Of a stretch of 53,982 nucleotides of DNA, positions 1 through 6,819 are shown piece after piece. The notes beneath the pieces are model-generated. The model did not search any database and was not told the DNA's origin. It was given only the letters and a program-made list of their open reading frames with translations. Where the stretch lies: positions 1-53,982 of IMG/VR virus record IMGVR_UViG_3300025109_000009. One strand, given 5' to 3'. This stretch comes from a virus. How positions within the stretch are numbered: position 1 is the first letter of the stretch; every line of letters starts with the position of its first letter. The position numbers and the translations under genes are program-made.

Positions 1-289
1 TAGTTGTTTCCTTAAGAGCATTAACCACGGGCTCTGGTGCTTTTTCTTCTGGTAAAACACATTCAACAGATTGTTCTTCTACCTTCTGTATAGGTTCCGA
101 TATTTGGAATACTGCTTCTTCAGGTTCGATTGTTGGTTCAGGTTCCGGCTCTTCTTTCTGAACAACCGGCTCTTCGGGTACCGTTACTGTTGGTTCCGGT
201 GCGCTCTTCGCTCCGAATAATGCTGCTCGTTTTGTAGCATACTTTGCAGCGTATTTCGTCTTTGTTAATCTCTTTCTTGTTTTGCCCAT
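1..289 (-). CDS. Basic/acidic low-complexity protein, 3' end cut by window edge
   Basis: The frame opens at an ATG at 289-287 and stays open for 96 codons to the left edge, so the C-terminus lies outside the window. A good ribosome site (AAAGGAGT, 7-8 nt before the ATG) supports this start. The first ~28 residues are very basic (MGKTRKRLTKTKYAAKYATK...). The rest is Pro/Glu-rich (repeated EP and EE) with no hydrophobic core, so it is probably disordered. I do not recognise a family. It is the second gene after the major capsid protein and follows a terminator and a copy of the ACTATTTA element, so it looks like a separately transcribed late gene. A capsid-associated or DNA/RNA-contacting role would fit the charge pattern but is inference. 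Confidence 0.75.
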   Translation of the reverse strand, partial: MGKTRKRLTKTKYAAKYATKRAALFGAKSAPEPTVTVPEEPVVQKEEPEPEPTIEPEEAVFQISEPIQKVEEQSVECVLPEEKAPEPVVNALKETT

Positions 290-318
290 TGTAAACTCCT
301 TTGTTTAGGCTTGTATAA

Positions 319-326
319 TAAATAGT
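319..326 (-). promoter_or_regulatory. ACTATTTA element, candidate phage promoter (copy 1)
   Basis: On the minus strand this reads ACTATTTATTATAC. It lies 30 nt before the ATG at 289 and just after a terminator hairpin, so a promoter is needed here for the downstream gene. The same 8-mer recurs upstream of other starts. Function is inferred from position and recurrence. Confidence 0.45.
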
Positions 327-339
327 CCACACAATAGAA

Positions 340-365
340 AACCCCAAGCCATAAGACTTGGGGTT
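340..365 (-). terminator. Rho-independent terminator after the 396-839 gene
   Basis: On the minus strand AACCCCAAG and CTTGGGGTT form a perfect 9-bp stem with an 8-nt loop, followed by TTCTATT; with the stem's final TT this makes a short U-rich tail. It begins 31 nt after the stop codon of the 147-aa gene. Confidence 0.85.
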
Positions 366-395
366 GCTTCTATGATAAGGCGAGCTAATTGCTTA

Positions 396-839
396 TTAGG
401 CGAACGCTGGTGTGGTCGCTGCAGAAATGAATCCCTGAACGAGCCACCTTGTATTGTCCTTGTCGTAGACTACATCTACCCAGGAACCTTGCTCTGTGTC
501 CGCTGCGAGGGTCAACACATCATCATCAGTGGTAACACCGTCAGCCTTTATCTGATCCGTATCCCCTGCGGCATCGTCGTCGTCCCACGTTACCGCGCCC
601 TGGAAGGCGTCGGCTGCTGCGGCGGTGATCGTCACCGTGCCGCCTGTAACGTCGTCGATAATCCAAAACGAGTATCTAGTCCCGTTCTCCGGATCAGTTG
701 GCAGGGTGATGGCTACCGCGCCGCCTGCGTCGATTGCGTAAAGTTCCCCACTCTCATTTTTTGAAATCGTCTTGCTAGCAGTTACAACCTCTAATCTCGC
801 TCTGCTTGCTGAATATGCTGCTCTTCCTACTTTAGCCAT
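396..839 (-). CDS. Candidate capsid decoration/accessory protein, 147 aa
   Basis: ATG at 839, preceded by AAAGGGAG. The protein starts MAKVGRAAYSASRARLEVV, then has alternating short beta-type segments (ASKTISKNESGELYAID, AVAITLPT, TVTITAAAA) and an acidic patch DDDDAAGDTDQ near residues 95-105. It resembles small Ala/Gly/Thr-rich proteins often found next to major capsid genes in marine phages; this is recall, not a search. It sits directly downstream of the capsid gene but between two strong terminators and behind its own ACTATTTA element, so it is probably expressed as a single gene at high level. DNA at about 560-730 is visibly more G+C-rich than its neighbours, which hints at a separate origin. 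A decoration role is inferred from position only. Confidence 0.7.
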   Translation of the reverse strand: MAKVGRAAYSASRARLEVVTASKTISKNESGELYAIDAGGAVAITLPTDPENGTRYSFWIIDDVTGGTVTITAAAADAFQGAVTWDDDDAAGDTDQIKADGVTTDDDVLTLAADTEQGSWVDVVYDKDNTRWLVQGFISAATTPAFA

Positions 840-890
840 TTTTAAAATCTCCCTTTAATATATAAAAGCATTTCGCCTTATCACTTGTAG

Positions 891-898
891 TAAATAGT
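891..898 (-). promoter_or_regulatory. ACTATTTA element, candidate phage promoter (copy 2)
   Basis: The minus strand reads ACTATTTACTACAAG, 52 nt before the ATG at 839 and 13 nt past the terminator of the capsid gene. This terminator-element-gene order is repeated at copy 1. Confidence 0.45.
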
Positions 899-910
899 TT
901 AACAGTTTAG

Positions 911-937
911 AAAAAGCCCCCCAAATCAATGGGGGGC
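911..937 (-). terminator. Rho-independent terminator after the major capsid gene
   Basis: On the minus strand GCCCCCC and GGGGGGC form a perfect 7-bp G/C stem (916-922 with 931-937) with an 8-nt loop, followed by TTTTT (915-911). It lies 25 nt past the capsid stop codon, so it ends the long head operon. Confidence 0.9.
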
Positions 938-961
938 GATTCTTTTAGTTATCGGGACCTA

Positions 962-2722
962 TTAAGATCCTGCCTCACCTAAGAGACCGCGAACGATAAC
1001 AAGACCATACATATCTGGTCGAACCATTTTCTTCGCGTAACGGGTCATAACACCCTTACGTGGCACGAAATCTTCCGTACCGAAAATGGTCGGTGTGACC
1101 TGTAGAGGTACATATGGGGCGTATACATAGCCACTCTCAAGGAATGAACTACCCTTACGTCCAACTAGGATCACGTTTCTTGGGAAATAAGGATCAACAA
1201 AGACCTCAAACTTCTTAGAAAGTGCGCCGACCTTTACAGCACCGATATCACCCTTGTCTTGATCAGCAGTTACGCTTGCGCGGAAACCACTGGTGAATTC
1301 AAGAATGTTGGCCACTTCTGGCGAGCAAACAACGAAGTTTGCGCCACCGCGAAGCGTCTTGCGGTGAATCTGAGCACTAACATCATTGATAGTCTCGATG
1401 AGAGTCTCATACCATTCACTGACAGTACCAGTGAAGTCAGGAGCAGCAGATGTTGCCCCAAGCTCATTACCATTACTGTCAACAAACAAACCAGGAGCAC
1501 GACTCCAGTAGCGAGTACCAGCTTTTGCACCTACGATAAGATCACCGAGAATTTCCTGATCGATTTCTAGAGCAATCTGCTCCGAAAGAATACCAGTCAA
1601 CTCAACTTCTGCATCAAGGTTGTGATAGGCATTGAGATCTTGTCCCAATTCCGGTGACCACTTAGCCTTGAGCTTCTTTGTGATAGCCGTCACAGCGATA
1701 CTGTCGACCTTGATGTCGATTTCAGGTATACGTTGCTTATTGGTGCTCGATCCGACCTCGCCAGTAGCGTCATCCGGCTCTTCAAGCCCCCATGTGTCGT
1801 TGCCAACAATCGAACCAAGAGCGTCAGCTGCGCCTGCGCCTGCGCCGCCGCCTTCAAACTTATCTGTACGTGGATACGTAATAGCAATGGTATCAAGACC
1901 TTCCGGGAGTTGCTCATCGGCTGCGCCGTGGAAAACCAGCTTAAGATTGCCAGAAGAGTCCAGAGCAGTCAGTCTTCGCACCAAAGTACCACTAGCACCT
2001 TCTGCGCCCGAAACAACGGTAAGAGCCGTAAGGGCGTTTCTGTTAAGATCAGCAGGTAGTGCAGAAGCAGAAACCATCACGACAGCGACCTTTTCGGTCG
2101 AAGTGGCTGCAAGGATATCCGGGTCAAAACGAATAGCTTTCTTTTGATTCTCCGATAAGGCGGAAATTGTAACTGCGCTATTTCGTCCAAAGCTAGAATT
2201 TTCACCCAGTTGACCAGCAGTCCAAGTACCGGACCCAGTAGGCGAAGTGTATCCCGTTCCGAGATCATAGAACCCACCAGGACCGGTGCGGTCTGACGGA
2301 GCAAGATTCACACCACCAGTGATTTGACGACCGATGACGTTGCCGCCATAAACCGACTCACCGGGGGAGACACCAGCCTTCTCGTGAGTATGCGTAAAGT
2401 CAAGGAAGAAGATGAGACCACTTGGTAGGCTCATCGGCTGTACCGAGACTAGATCATTAGCAATCAATCCACCGAATACTCGACGAACGATTGGAAAAGC
2501 AACTGCTGCGAAGCCTTCGACATCGCCAGCTGCCATTGAAGAAGCCTCACGTAGAAGCTCCTTGGCTTGGTTCTCAAGAAGAACCGCCATATTATTTTTA
2601 GCACCATCATTACCGAGACCCTCTAAAAGACCAGTCTTTTCCCACTTGTTGAGAATAGCTGCGCCCTCTCTAGAGACATCGCGTTGAATAATGCCTTCAG
2701 TTAATTTTTGTAAAACAGACAT
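962..2722 (-). CDS. 23: Major capsid protein, T4 gp23-like
   Basis: 586 aa; this is the shell subunit of the head. Two stretches are typical of the gp23 family: DLNAYHNLDAEVELTGILSE with the following EIDQEIL in the second half, and the C-terminal run YAPYVPLQVTPTIFGTEDF followed by RKGVMTRYAKK. The N-terminal ~59 residues end in ENQAKELLRE-A, which matches the gp21-type cleavage rule (hydrophobic-X-Glu before a small residue) and is close to residue 65 where T4 gp23 is cut, so a propeptide removed after E59 is likely. Start: ATG preceded by AGGAGG. It follows the scaffold gene after 13 nt and is closed by a strong terminator. A Gly/Ala-rich segment (FEGGGAGAGAADALG, around residue 285-300) is a probable surface-loop insertion. 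Confidence 0.96.
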   Translation of the reverse strand: MSVLQKLTEGIIQRDVSREGAAILNKWEKTGLLEGLGNDGAKNNMAVLLENQAKELLREASSMAAGDVEGFAAVAFPIVRRVFGGLIANDLVSVQPMSLPSGLIFFLDFTHTHEKAGVSPGESVYGGNVIGRQITGGVNLAPSDRTGPGGFYDLGTGYTSPTGSGTWTAGQLGENSSFGRNSAVTISALSENQKKAIRFDPDILAATSTEKVAVVMVSASALPADLNRNALTALTVVSGAEGASGTLVRRLTALDSSGNLKLVFHGAADEQLPEGLDTIAITYPRTDKFEGGGAGAGAADALGSIVGNDTWGLEEPDDATGEVGSSTNKQRIPEIDIKVDSIAVTAITKKLKAKWSPELGQDLNAYHNLDAEVELTGILSEQIALEIDQEILGDLIVGAKAGTRYWSRAPGLFVDSNGNELGATSAAPDFTGTVSEWYETLIETINDVSAQIHRKTLRGGANFVVCSPEVANILEFTSGFRASVTADQDKGDIGAVKVGALSKKFEVFVDPYFPRNVILVGRKGSSFLESGYVYAPYVPLQVTPTIFGTEDFVPRKGVMTRYAKKMVRPDMYGLVIVRGLLGEAGS

Positions 2723-2735
2723 TTATAGTAACCTC

Positions 2736-3833
2736 CTATGTTTTTTTAATTCCAGCCAAACGCTGAAGTCGCGCTGAAAAGGGGTCTGTAGAATCTTTTT
2801 CCCTATTTCGTTGCGAGTGAATAAGCAATGAAGAATTTCTATTAACTGCTTCGCTAAGTGATTTCGGCACAGAACGTTTTTCTGTACTTCCCACGGTGCT
2901 TTGAAGTGTTTCATAAATAACCTTCGCTTCCTTAGTCGATTCGGCCTTAGAAATCGCTTCGACAATCTTTCTTTTTTGTCGCTCATTCAGGGAGGAATTT
3001 TCAAGTGCCTTGTTGATATACAAGAGTTTCGCATTTGAAACATTTACCATATCAACCTTCTCTTTTAAAATCATTACTGCTTCCATAAACTTGCTATTTT
3101 CTTCAGCAAGTTTTTCTTTTTGATCTGTGTTTTTCTTAAGGGATTCTTCTAATTCTTTGAGTCTCGACCTTAAGGCTTCGTTTTCTTCTTTGACTTCATC
3201 ATCACTTTCTTGGGCGAGAGCCATATCAGCATACTCTTCCATCTGACTCTGCGGTGTACCGGCGGAGCCGCTCATCTTGGGATCGATGTCGACTTTGATT
3301 CTTTCTAATATATCTTCCAACAAGGATTCATCAATCTCAATATCCATTTCCTCGTCTATCTCTTCCGACTCTTCAGTCAAAGGAGAAACTGCTTCGGGAG
3401 CAGCTGCTACAGCAGGTTCAAGGTTTTGAGCCACCGTTTCGTGAGAAACCTGATCAGGTGCGAGAACATCCGATGCGTCCTGTCCAGTTTCAGATTCCAA
3501 ATTGTCTATCTGTTGTCGGAGACCATCCAAATCCAATTGAACGATGTCGGTGTCGCTTACCGGTCCGGCAGAATCAGGAAGGTCTTCTTCGAGTGCAGGC
3601 GGGACCTGAGCCAAAGAAGGATCTGTCGCTGCCTCCATATCTGGTTCAACAGGAGAATCCTCCGCAAATTCGTCTTCTTCTGCGAAGGGATCTTCTTCCT
3701 GCTCTAGCAAAGCAGAAACCGCTTCCTTTATTTGATCTGAGTATCTTTCAACAACTATTGCTTCTGCATTTTTGATTGCTGATTCTTTGAGTGCTTTCGC
3801 ATCAACTATCGCTTGTTCTAACATGGATGACAT
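2736..3833 (-). CDS. 22: Prohead core scaffold protein, gp22-like
   Basis: 365 aa, very acidic. The N-terminus is helical (MSSMLEQAIVDAKALKESA); residues ~45-175 are Glu/Asp/Pro-rich and probably disordered; ~213-262 form a coiled coil (EENEALRSRLKELEESLKK); ~285-315 (ERQKRKIVEAISKAESTKEA) and the C-terminal DPFSARLQRLAGIKK are the parts I associate with gp22-type scaffolds of T4-like marine phages. The role is to form the internal core around which the capsid protein assembles, later degraded by the prohead protease. Position between protease and capsid genes agrees with the T4 order 21-22-23. Start: ATG preceded by AAGGGG; a second ATG three codons in is possible. Confidence 0.85.
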   Translation of the reverse strand: MSSMLEQAIVDAKALKESAIKNAEAIVVERYSDQIKEAVSALLEQEEDPFAEEDEFAEDSPVEPDMEAATDPSLAQVPPALEEDLPDSAGPVSDTDIVQLDLDGLRQQIDNLESETGQDASDVLAPDQVSHETVAQNLEPAVAAAPEAVSPLTEESEEIDEEMDIEIDESLLEDILERIKVDIDPKMSGSAGTPQSQMEEYADMALAQESDDEVKEENEALRSRLKELEESLKKNTDQKEKLAEENSKFMEAVMILKEKVDMVNVSNAKLLYINKALENSSLNERQKRKIVEAISKAESTKEAKVIYETLQSTVGSTEKRSVPKSLSEAVNRNSSLLIHSQRNREKDSTDPFSARLQRLAGIKKT

Positions 3834-3871
3834 ACATTTACCCCTTAAAAAGTAGAAATATTTCTCAAAAG

Positions 3872-3879
3872 TAATTAGT
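3872..3879 (-). promoter_or_regulatory. ACTAATTA element, one-mismatch copy before the scaffold gene
   Basis: The minus strand reads ACTAATTACTTTTGAG, in the only real gap (3834-3910) inside the late head operon and 39 nt before the scaffold ATG. Its downstream flank CTTTTGA matches that of the copy at 6031-6038. An internal promoter here would boost scaffold and capsid expression. Inference. Confidence 0.35.
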
Positions 3880-3910
3880 ATTTAAATTTGTTAAATGACA
3901 GGAAATTATA

Positions 3911-4093
3911 TTACTCTGCTTTAGTGCGGATGCGGATTGTTGGAACGCCCCTGAAACCCAGTATAAATGGGGGTGGCTGCAGATTTTCTTTTGTGTCTGC
4001 TCCCTGTTTTGTGGCTATCGGGGTGTATTGACGTTTTACGTCAAAAGTTTTGATTATGTAATCTGATGATTTTTTAATATTAGACCTTGCCAT
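3911..4093 (-). CDS. Small basic protein, 60 aa
   Basis: I place the start at the ATG at 4093 because AAGGAG lies 6 nt before it and the gene then no longer overlaps its upstream neighbour. The longer frame to 4159 has no such site. The product (MARSNIKKSSDYIIKTFDVK..., ending RGVPTIRIRTKAE) is soluble and basic with no known motif. It lies between the 129-aa gene and the scaffold gene, in the head operon, so a minor capsid or neck role is possible but unproven. Confidence 0.7.
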   Translation of the reverse strand: MARSNIKKSSDYIIKTFDVKRQYTPIATKQGADTKENLQPPPFILGFRGVPTIRIRTKAE

Positions 4094-4103
4094 GATAGTC
4101 TCC

Positions 4104-4493
4104 TTAAAAAGTTGAAAGCAAGGCGTAAGCCCTGTTCCCTTCAGAACCATCATTGGCAACAGTTACCCTGATTTTATCAACACCTGCAATCTCAATTATT
4201 CTAGTCATGGCTGCAGCGACGATAATGGACTGGGTGCCAGAGCCCGGCCCGCCGTCGGCGTCTACCGCTTCAACCAACTCGGACCACACACCTGTGCCGT
4301 GATAATAAACCTCTACCTTGGTAATGTTAGCGGTACCATCACAAACAAGATGTAAGAATCTTTGATTTTCTGTAAAATATGCGGTAGTGCTAGTAATATG
4401 TGTAGTACTGCTTGCGCCGTTTACATTCTTTGGTCTGCGGGTTCTACCCCAACTTGCATGGGTATGAAATCCCGAACTTGTACTTTGTGCCAT
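4104..4493 (-). CDS. Small beta-rich head-operon protein, 129 aa
   Basis: ATG with AAGGAG 8 nt upstream. The N-terminus MAQSTSSGFHTHASWGRT is Ser/Thr-rich and polar. The rest alternates short beta-type strands (FLHLVCDGTANITKVEVYYH, SIIVAAAMTRIIEIAG, IRVTVANDG) with Gly-rich turns, as expected for a single compact beta domain. No catalytic motif. The composition resembles small phage head decoration or fibre proteins. Neighbours are the S21 gene upstream and the 60-aa gene downstream, both within about 12 nt, so all are co-transcribed. Function inferred from context only. Confidence 0.7.
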   Translation of the reverse strand: MAQSTSSGFHTHASWGRTRRPKNVNGASSTTHITSTTAYFTENQRFLHLVCDGTANITKVEVYYHGTGVWSELVEAVDADGGPGSGTQSIIVAAAMTRIIEIAGVDKIRVTVANDGSEGNRAYALLSTF

Positions 4494-4504
4494 CTTTTAA
4501 CTCC

Positions 4505-4738
4505 TTAATTATTAAACTTAGCATTATGCTTGTTTGTTATTTCGCGAGAAACTTTTAACTTTCTCTCACGTTTTCTCTTTCTCTTAACTGAAGGCTTTTC
4601 AAAAAATCTTCTTTTCCTAACTAAATCCAAAATCCCATTTTTCTTAACTTTTCTACAAAACTTTTTAATTAATCTTTCGTTTTCACTAGCATACCTAGTA
4701 TTCGCTTCGACTAACACATGAATTGGTCCTTTTGACAT
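4505..4738 (-). CDS. rpsU: Ribosomal protein bS21 homologue, phage-encoded
   Basis: 77 aa, the usual size of bS21 (about 60-75 aa). The central part RLIKKFCRKVKKNGILDLV followed by RKRRFFEKPSVKRKRKRERK aligns with the bS21 core (ALRRFKR...EKAG...RRREFYEKP...RKRK). The EKPSVKRKRK block is the clearest mark. A ~15-residue tail (VSREITNKHNAKFNN) goes past the conserved core. bS21 sits on the 30S platform near the anti-Shine-Dalgarno end of 16S rRNA and helps initiation; phage copies are known from aquatic phages, including pelagiphages. The gene lies inside the head operon (GAGGG site before the ATG; 13 nt from the upstream gene), so it is probably made late and could favour phage late mRNAs by entering host ribosomes. 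That last step is inference. Confidence 0.88.
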   Translation of the reverse strand: MSKGPIHVLVEANTRYASENERLIKKFCRKVKKNGILDLVRKRRFFEKPSVKRKRKRERKLKVSREITNKHNAKFNN

Positions 4739-4751
4739 TACGCCCTCACTT

Positions 4752-5162
4752 TCATAATAACTTTGTCCACGCTTTTCCGGCGACCGACAAAAGTCCGTCT
4801 ATATTAACCCCGGGGTCACCAGGGGCATAGGAAGATAGCGGACTCGATGGGGTGGGAGAACCTCCGACAGACCCACCTTTGGACAGCGGCTCTGTACTTT
4901 CGAAAACATCTACTCCGTTATAAGCGTCCTTTGATATCGCTGCAAATAATTTCTTCTTTGTTTCTTTTATCTTTTTGCTTTTTCTCTCTTCTAACATCCC
5001 GTCACTTGTTCTCGACTCAACAATTGGTTGAGCTTGAGGCGTTGTAAGCCCACCTACAACTTCCGTGATTATACCAGACAGCACCCCCTCTTCGAAGATG
5101 ACTTCCTTTATGCATTGTTTAATCAACGGTTTGAGTATTTCTCTTAATTCGCTCTTCTTCAT
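4752..5162 (-). CDS. Conserved head-operon protein of unknown function, 136 aa
   Basis: The first ~40 residues are helical and amphipathic (MKKSELREILKPLIKQCIKE, then VIFEEGVLSGIITEVVGG). The start recalls the KxxLxxIIKEE-type leader seen in many small marine-phage proteins, including the 63-aa protein at 16483-16674. The middle is basic (ERKSKKIKETKKKLFAAIS) and the C-terminus Pro/Ser/Gly-rich (GGSVGGSPTPSSPLSSYAPG). It lies 3 nt after the prohead protease gene. Position and the leader-like helix suggest a prohead core or internal head protein, in the place where T4 has small core genes, but this is a guess. Confidence 0.7.
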   Translation of the reverse strand: MKKSELREILKPLIKQCIKEVIFEEGVLSGIITEVVGGLTTPQAQPIVESRTSDGMLEERKSKKIKETKKKLFAAISKDAYNGVDVFESTEPLSKGGSVGGSPTPSSPLSSYAPGDPGVNIDGLLSVAGKAWTKLL

Positions 5163-5165
5163 AAT

Positions 5166-5759
5166 TTACTCTTTAATGATGCTGTTCAGCAATCTGTTAA
5201 TCTTATCAGCTTTTGTAAAAATATTTGATCTTTCTTTGGCTTCTGTCACCATAAAGGCACCAGGTGTCGAAGGATCAGAAACCATATCAAAACAAATCAA
5301 TTGAAAATCGTCTTCCACTATCGTTAACCCATTCTCCTGCCTTGTCGAACCCATTCCTCTAGAAGAAATACCAAGAGGGATGCGATTTTGAACAAGATTT
5401 CGAAGAATGTTGCCAGAAGGAGTGTCGAGGACTTCTATCTTTCCCATACACTTGTTACCATCCATATATATATTTGTCACCAGGTGCGAAACATTTATCA
5501 AATTCACAACTGAAGTATCAGGATGATCTAATTCGCCCAATGCTCTTCTCTCATCTACCATCTTGCGATAATTATTCACTTCTCTCTCTAAGATGGACTG
5601 GGAATAAACTCTATCGTTATGATTCTTGGTTTCGGCCATTTGCATAACGCCCGATAGAATTATAGCACCATCGGCGACGCGGCGTTTTTCATCTTCCGTA
5701 AGAAGGTCTTGGCATATGCCACCTTCACAAAGTTCATAATATTCTCTCAATAGTTTCAT
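5166..5759 (-). CDS. 21: Prohead core protease, gp21-like
   Basis: 197 aa serine protease that matures the capsid by cleaving scaffold and capsid propeptides. From the chosen start, the conserved parts are HNDRVYSQSIL (47-57), GELDHPD (75-81) with catalytic His79, and LGISSRGMGS (129-138) with the nucleophile serine at 132 or 133. These match the T4 gp21 family His/Ser pattern. A TTG 17 codons further upstream would give a longer form, but the ATG at 5759 has AAGGAGAG before it and overlaps the stop of the 33-codon ORF as ATGA, so I prefer it. A likely substrate site (LLRE-A) is visible in the capsid protein. Order protease-scaffold-capsid agrees with T4. Confidence 0.92.
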   Translation of the reverse strand: MKLLREYYELCEGGICQDLLTEDEKRRVADGAIILSGVMQMAETKNHNDRVYSQSILEREVNNYRKMVDERRALGELDHPDTSVVNLINVSHLVTNIYMDGNKCMGKIEVLDTPSGNILRNLVQNRIPLGISSRGMGSTRQENGLTIVEDDFQLICFDMVSDPSTPGAFMVTEAKERSNIFTKADKINRLLNSIIKE

Positions 5760-5857
5760 GTCTCTCCTTGTGCGGGGGCCACCCGCTTCGACCAGGATCC
5801 CTTGCAACAATTAGCTACTGGGCGGATATACCACCTTATAGTGACAAACGGTTTCAC
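5756..5857 (-). CDS. Putative 33-aa microprotein coupled to the prohead protease
   Basis: A GTG at 5857-5855 is preceded by a perfect AGGAGG with 6-nt spacing. This is one of the best ribosome sites in the window, and otherwise it would have no gene to serve. The frame runs 33 codons (M-KPFVTIRWYIRP..., two adjacent cysteines NCCKGSW, basic, ending APAQGET). It stops at TGA overlapping the protease ATG as ATGA, the same coupling used elsewhere here. It fills the only gap between the membrane protein gene and the protease. T4 has small core-protein genes (67, 68) in this place, but I see no sequence match. The main doubt is length. Confidence 0.55.
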   Translation of the reverse strand: MKPFVTIRWYIRPVANCCKGSWSKRVAPAQGET

Positions 5858-5860
5858 AGT

Positions 5861-6214
5861 CTACCTCCTAGTGCGCACGCCGTTATTGCGATTTAATGAG
5901 CGCGTTTGAATCTTGATTCCCTTATGATCTAACCTAACTCCATCGTCGCCAAATAACATATTCAAAACGTAACTTGTTCCAGAACTGAGACAGCCCAGGA
6001 GCATACCAGTAACAAGATAATTATCAAAAGTAAATAGTGTTGTGTAACCGTTTAGAGCCCATAAAAGAACGCCCACCCAGAAACCCACACACATAGGGCA
6101 AGATATGAGTTCCTTCATAAATCCCCTAGTGGGGCGGAGCTTGTCCAGTATTTTTGCATATACCAGAATTTGTGTTAACCCGTAAGAACAAAGCACAAAA
6201 TATAGTAGATTCAC
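5861..6214 (-). CDS. Three-helix inner membrane protein, DUF1360-like
   Basis: 117 aa. Three hydrophobic segments are visible: ~2-22 (LLYFVLCSYGLTQILVYAKI), ~38-58 and ~66-88. The sequence LISCPMCVGFWVGVLLW at the start of the second helix resembles the Cys-X-X-Cys plus GFWVG signature of small DUF1360-type membrane proteins; this is recall. The C-terminus is basic (RSLNRNNGVRTRR). It starts at GTG with GAGGAT upstream and overlaps the preceding stop as GTGA. A membrane protein between portal and prohead protease could help dock the prohead initiation complex at the membrane, the job of gp40 in T4, but no similarity to gp40 is seen. Confidence 0.75.
   Translation of the reverse strand: MNLLYFVLCSYGLTQILVYAKILDKLRPTRGFMKELISCPMCVGFWVGVLLWALNGYTTLFTFDNYLVTGMLLGCLSSGTSYVLNMLFGDDGVRLDHKGIKIQTRSLNRNNGVRTRR
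6031..6038 (-). promoter_or_regulatory. ACTATTTA element inside the membrane-protein gene (copy 5)
   Basis: The minus strand reads ACTATTTACTTTTGATAA, a near match over 16 nt to the site before the scaffold gene (ACTAATTACTTTTGAG). It is ~170 nt before the 33-codon ORF and could serve the protease and downstream genes, or be a chance coding match. Confidence 0.25.
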
Positions 6215-6819
6215 TTATCCTCGCTTTCTCTAAGAATTGAATACATGTATTGGTAACCATACGGTCTAACACGATGATCCAGAGATCCCTTACTATCTGA
6301 ATGGGGTACTTCTCCCAGCTCTGTGCTGTCTTCTTCGTCAGGGTCGAGCATATGAGTCATCATATCGTAGTTTAGATGCTTGCGAGCCTTAATATCGGGT
6401 TCTTCCTCTCTTAGAAACAGACTAGTCGCGAAAATAGCACTTTGGACCGAGTCTATACCCTCTAAAATAGAATCATAAATTTTAGCTTCCATTGAAGAGA
6501 ACACGTTACCCGATTGGACACTCGAAGGGTCTATTACACCCTTTGTTCTCAAGAATCTATAAAACCTATCCTGAACAGGATAAACTTCCCTTTCCATTAG
6601 CTTCTTTGGGAATGTTGTTATTTTGCTTTTTGCTGGAGATATCACTATATCTACCAAATCATGATCGAATATCATGATATCCCCGTTCAATGCTCGGCGA
6701 GCAATTAACTCTACAGATACAGCGTCGGGTTCTTCTGCAATTATTTGTATTTTTATGTTGCCTGAAGGGGCTGTTTCCGATACTCCTTCAGTAGGGACTA
6801 TTTTTATTTTAACCGTCAT
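6211..6819 (-). CDS. Head-operon protein of unknown function, 202 aa
   Basis: Not recognised. It begins MTVKIKIVPTEG with beta-type segments (NIKIQIIAEEP), then ARRALNGDIMIFDHDLVDIV, a middle rich in charged helix, and an acidic C-terminal part (MLDPDEEDSTELGE) before a Tyr-rich end (RPYGYQYMYSIL). No membrane segment or catalytic motif. It overlaps the gene upstream by 11 nt and the one downstream by 3 nt, so expression is coupled to the portal-protease cluster. A role in prohead assembly is likely from place alone. Confidence 0.75.
   Translation of the reverse strand: MTVKIKIVPTEGVSETAPSGNIKIQIIAEEPDAVSVELIARRALNGDIMIFDHDLVDIVISPAKSKITTFPKKLMEREVYPVQDRFYRFLRTKGVIDPSSVQSGNVFSSMEAKIYDSILEGIDSVQSAIFATSLFLREEEPDIKARKHLNYDMMTHMLDPDEEDSTELGEVPHSDSKGSLDHRVRPYGYQYMYSILRESEDK

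Noticed and set aside
319-326. TAAATAGT read as a plus-strand late promoter (T4-like TAAATA)
   Set aside because: It would transcribe antisense to every gene here, and no plus-strand genes are seen; position before minus-strand starts fits the other reading.
138-347. 69-codon minus-strand frame starting at 347
   Set aside because: It crosses the terminator and promoter-like element and lacks a ribosome site; the adjoining frame from 289 has both a good site and coding character.
1259-1570. Toxin-antitoxin or defence module among short plus-strand frames
   Set aside because: All short plus-strand frames are inside strong minus-strand genes with no ribosome site or recognisable motif.
1632-2147. 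Open frame of 171 codons on the plus strand
   Set aside because: It lies wholly opposite the major capsid gene, has a Ser/Pro-rich shadow composition and no ribosome site.
3879-3886. TTTAAATA on the minus strand as a T4-type late promoter
   Set aside because: One mismatch to TATAAATA in an AT-rich gap, and no equivalent before the other late genes; the ACTAATTA motif beside it recurs and is preferred.
4094-4159. Extended start for the 60-aa protein
   Set aside because: AAGGAG sits just before the ATG at 4093; the extension overlaps the 129-aa gene and has no site of its own.
5760-5810. TTG-started N-terminal extension of the prohead protease
   Set aside because: The ATG at 5759 has a better ribosome site and a coupling overlap; the extension is not typical of gp21.
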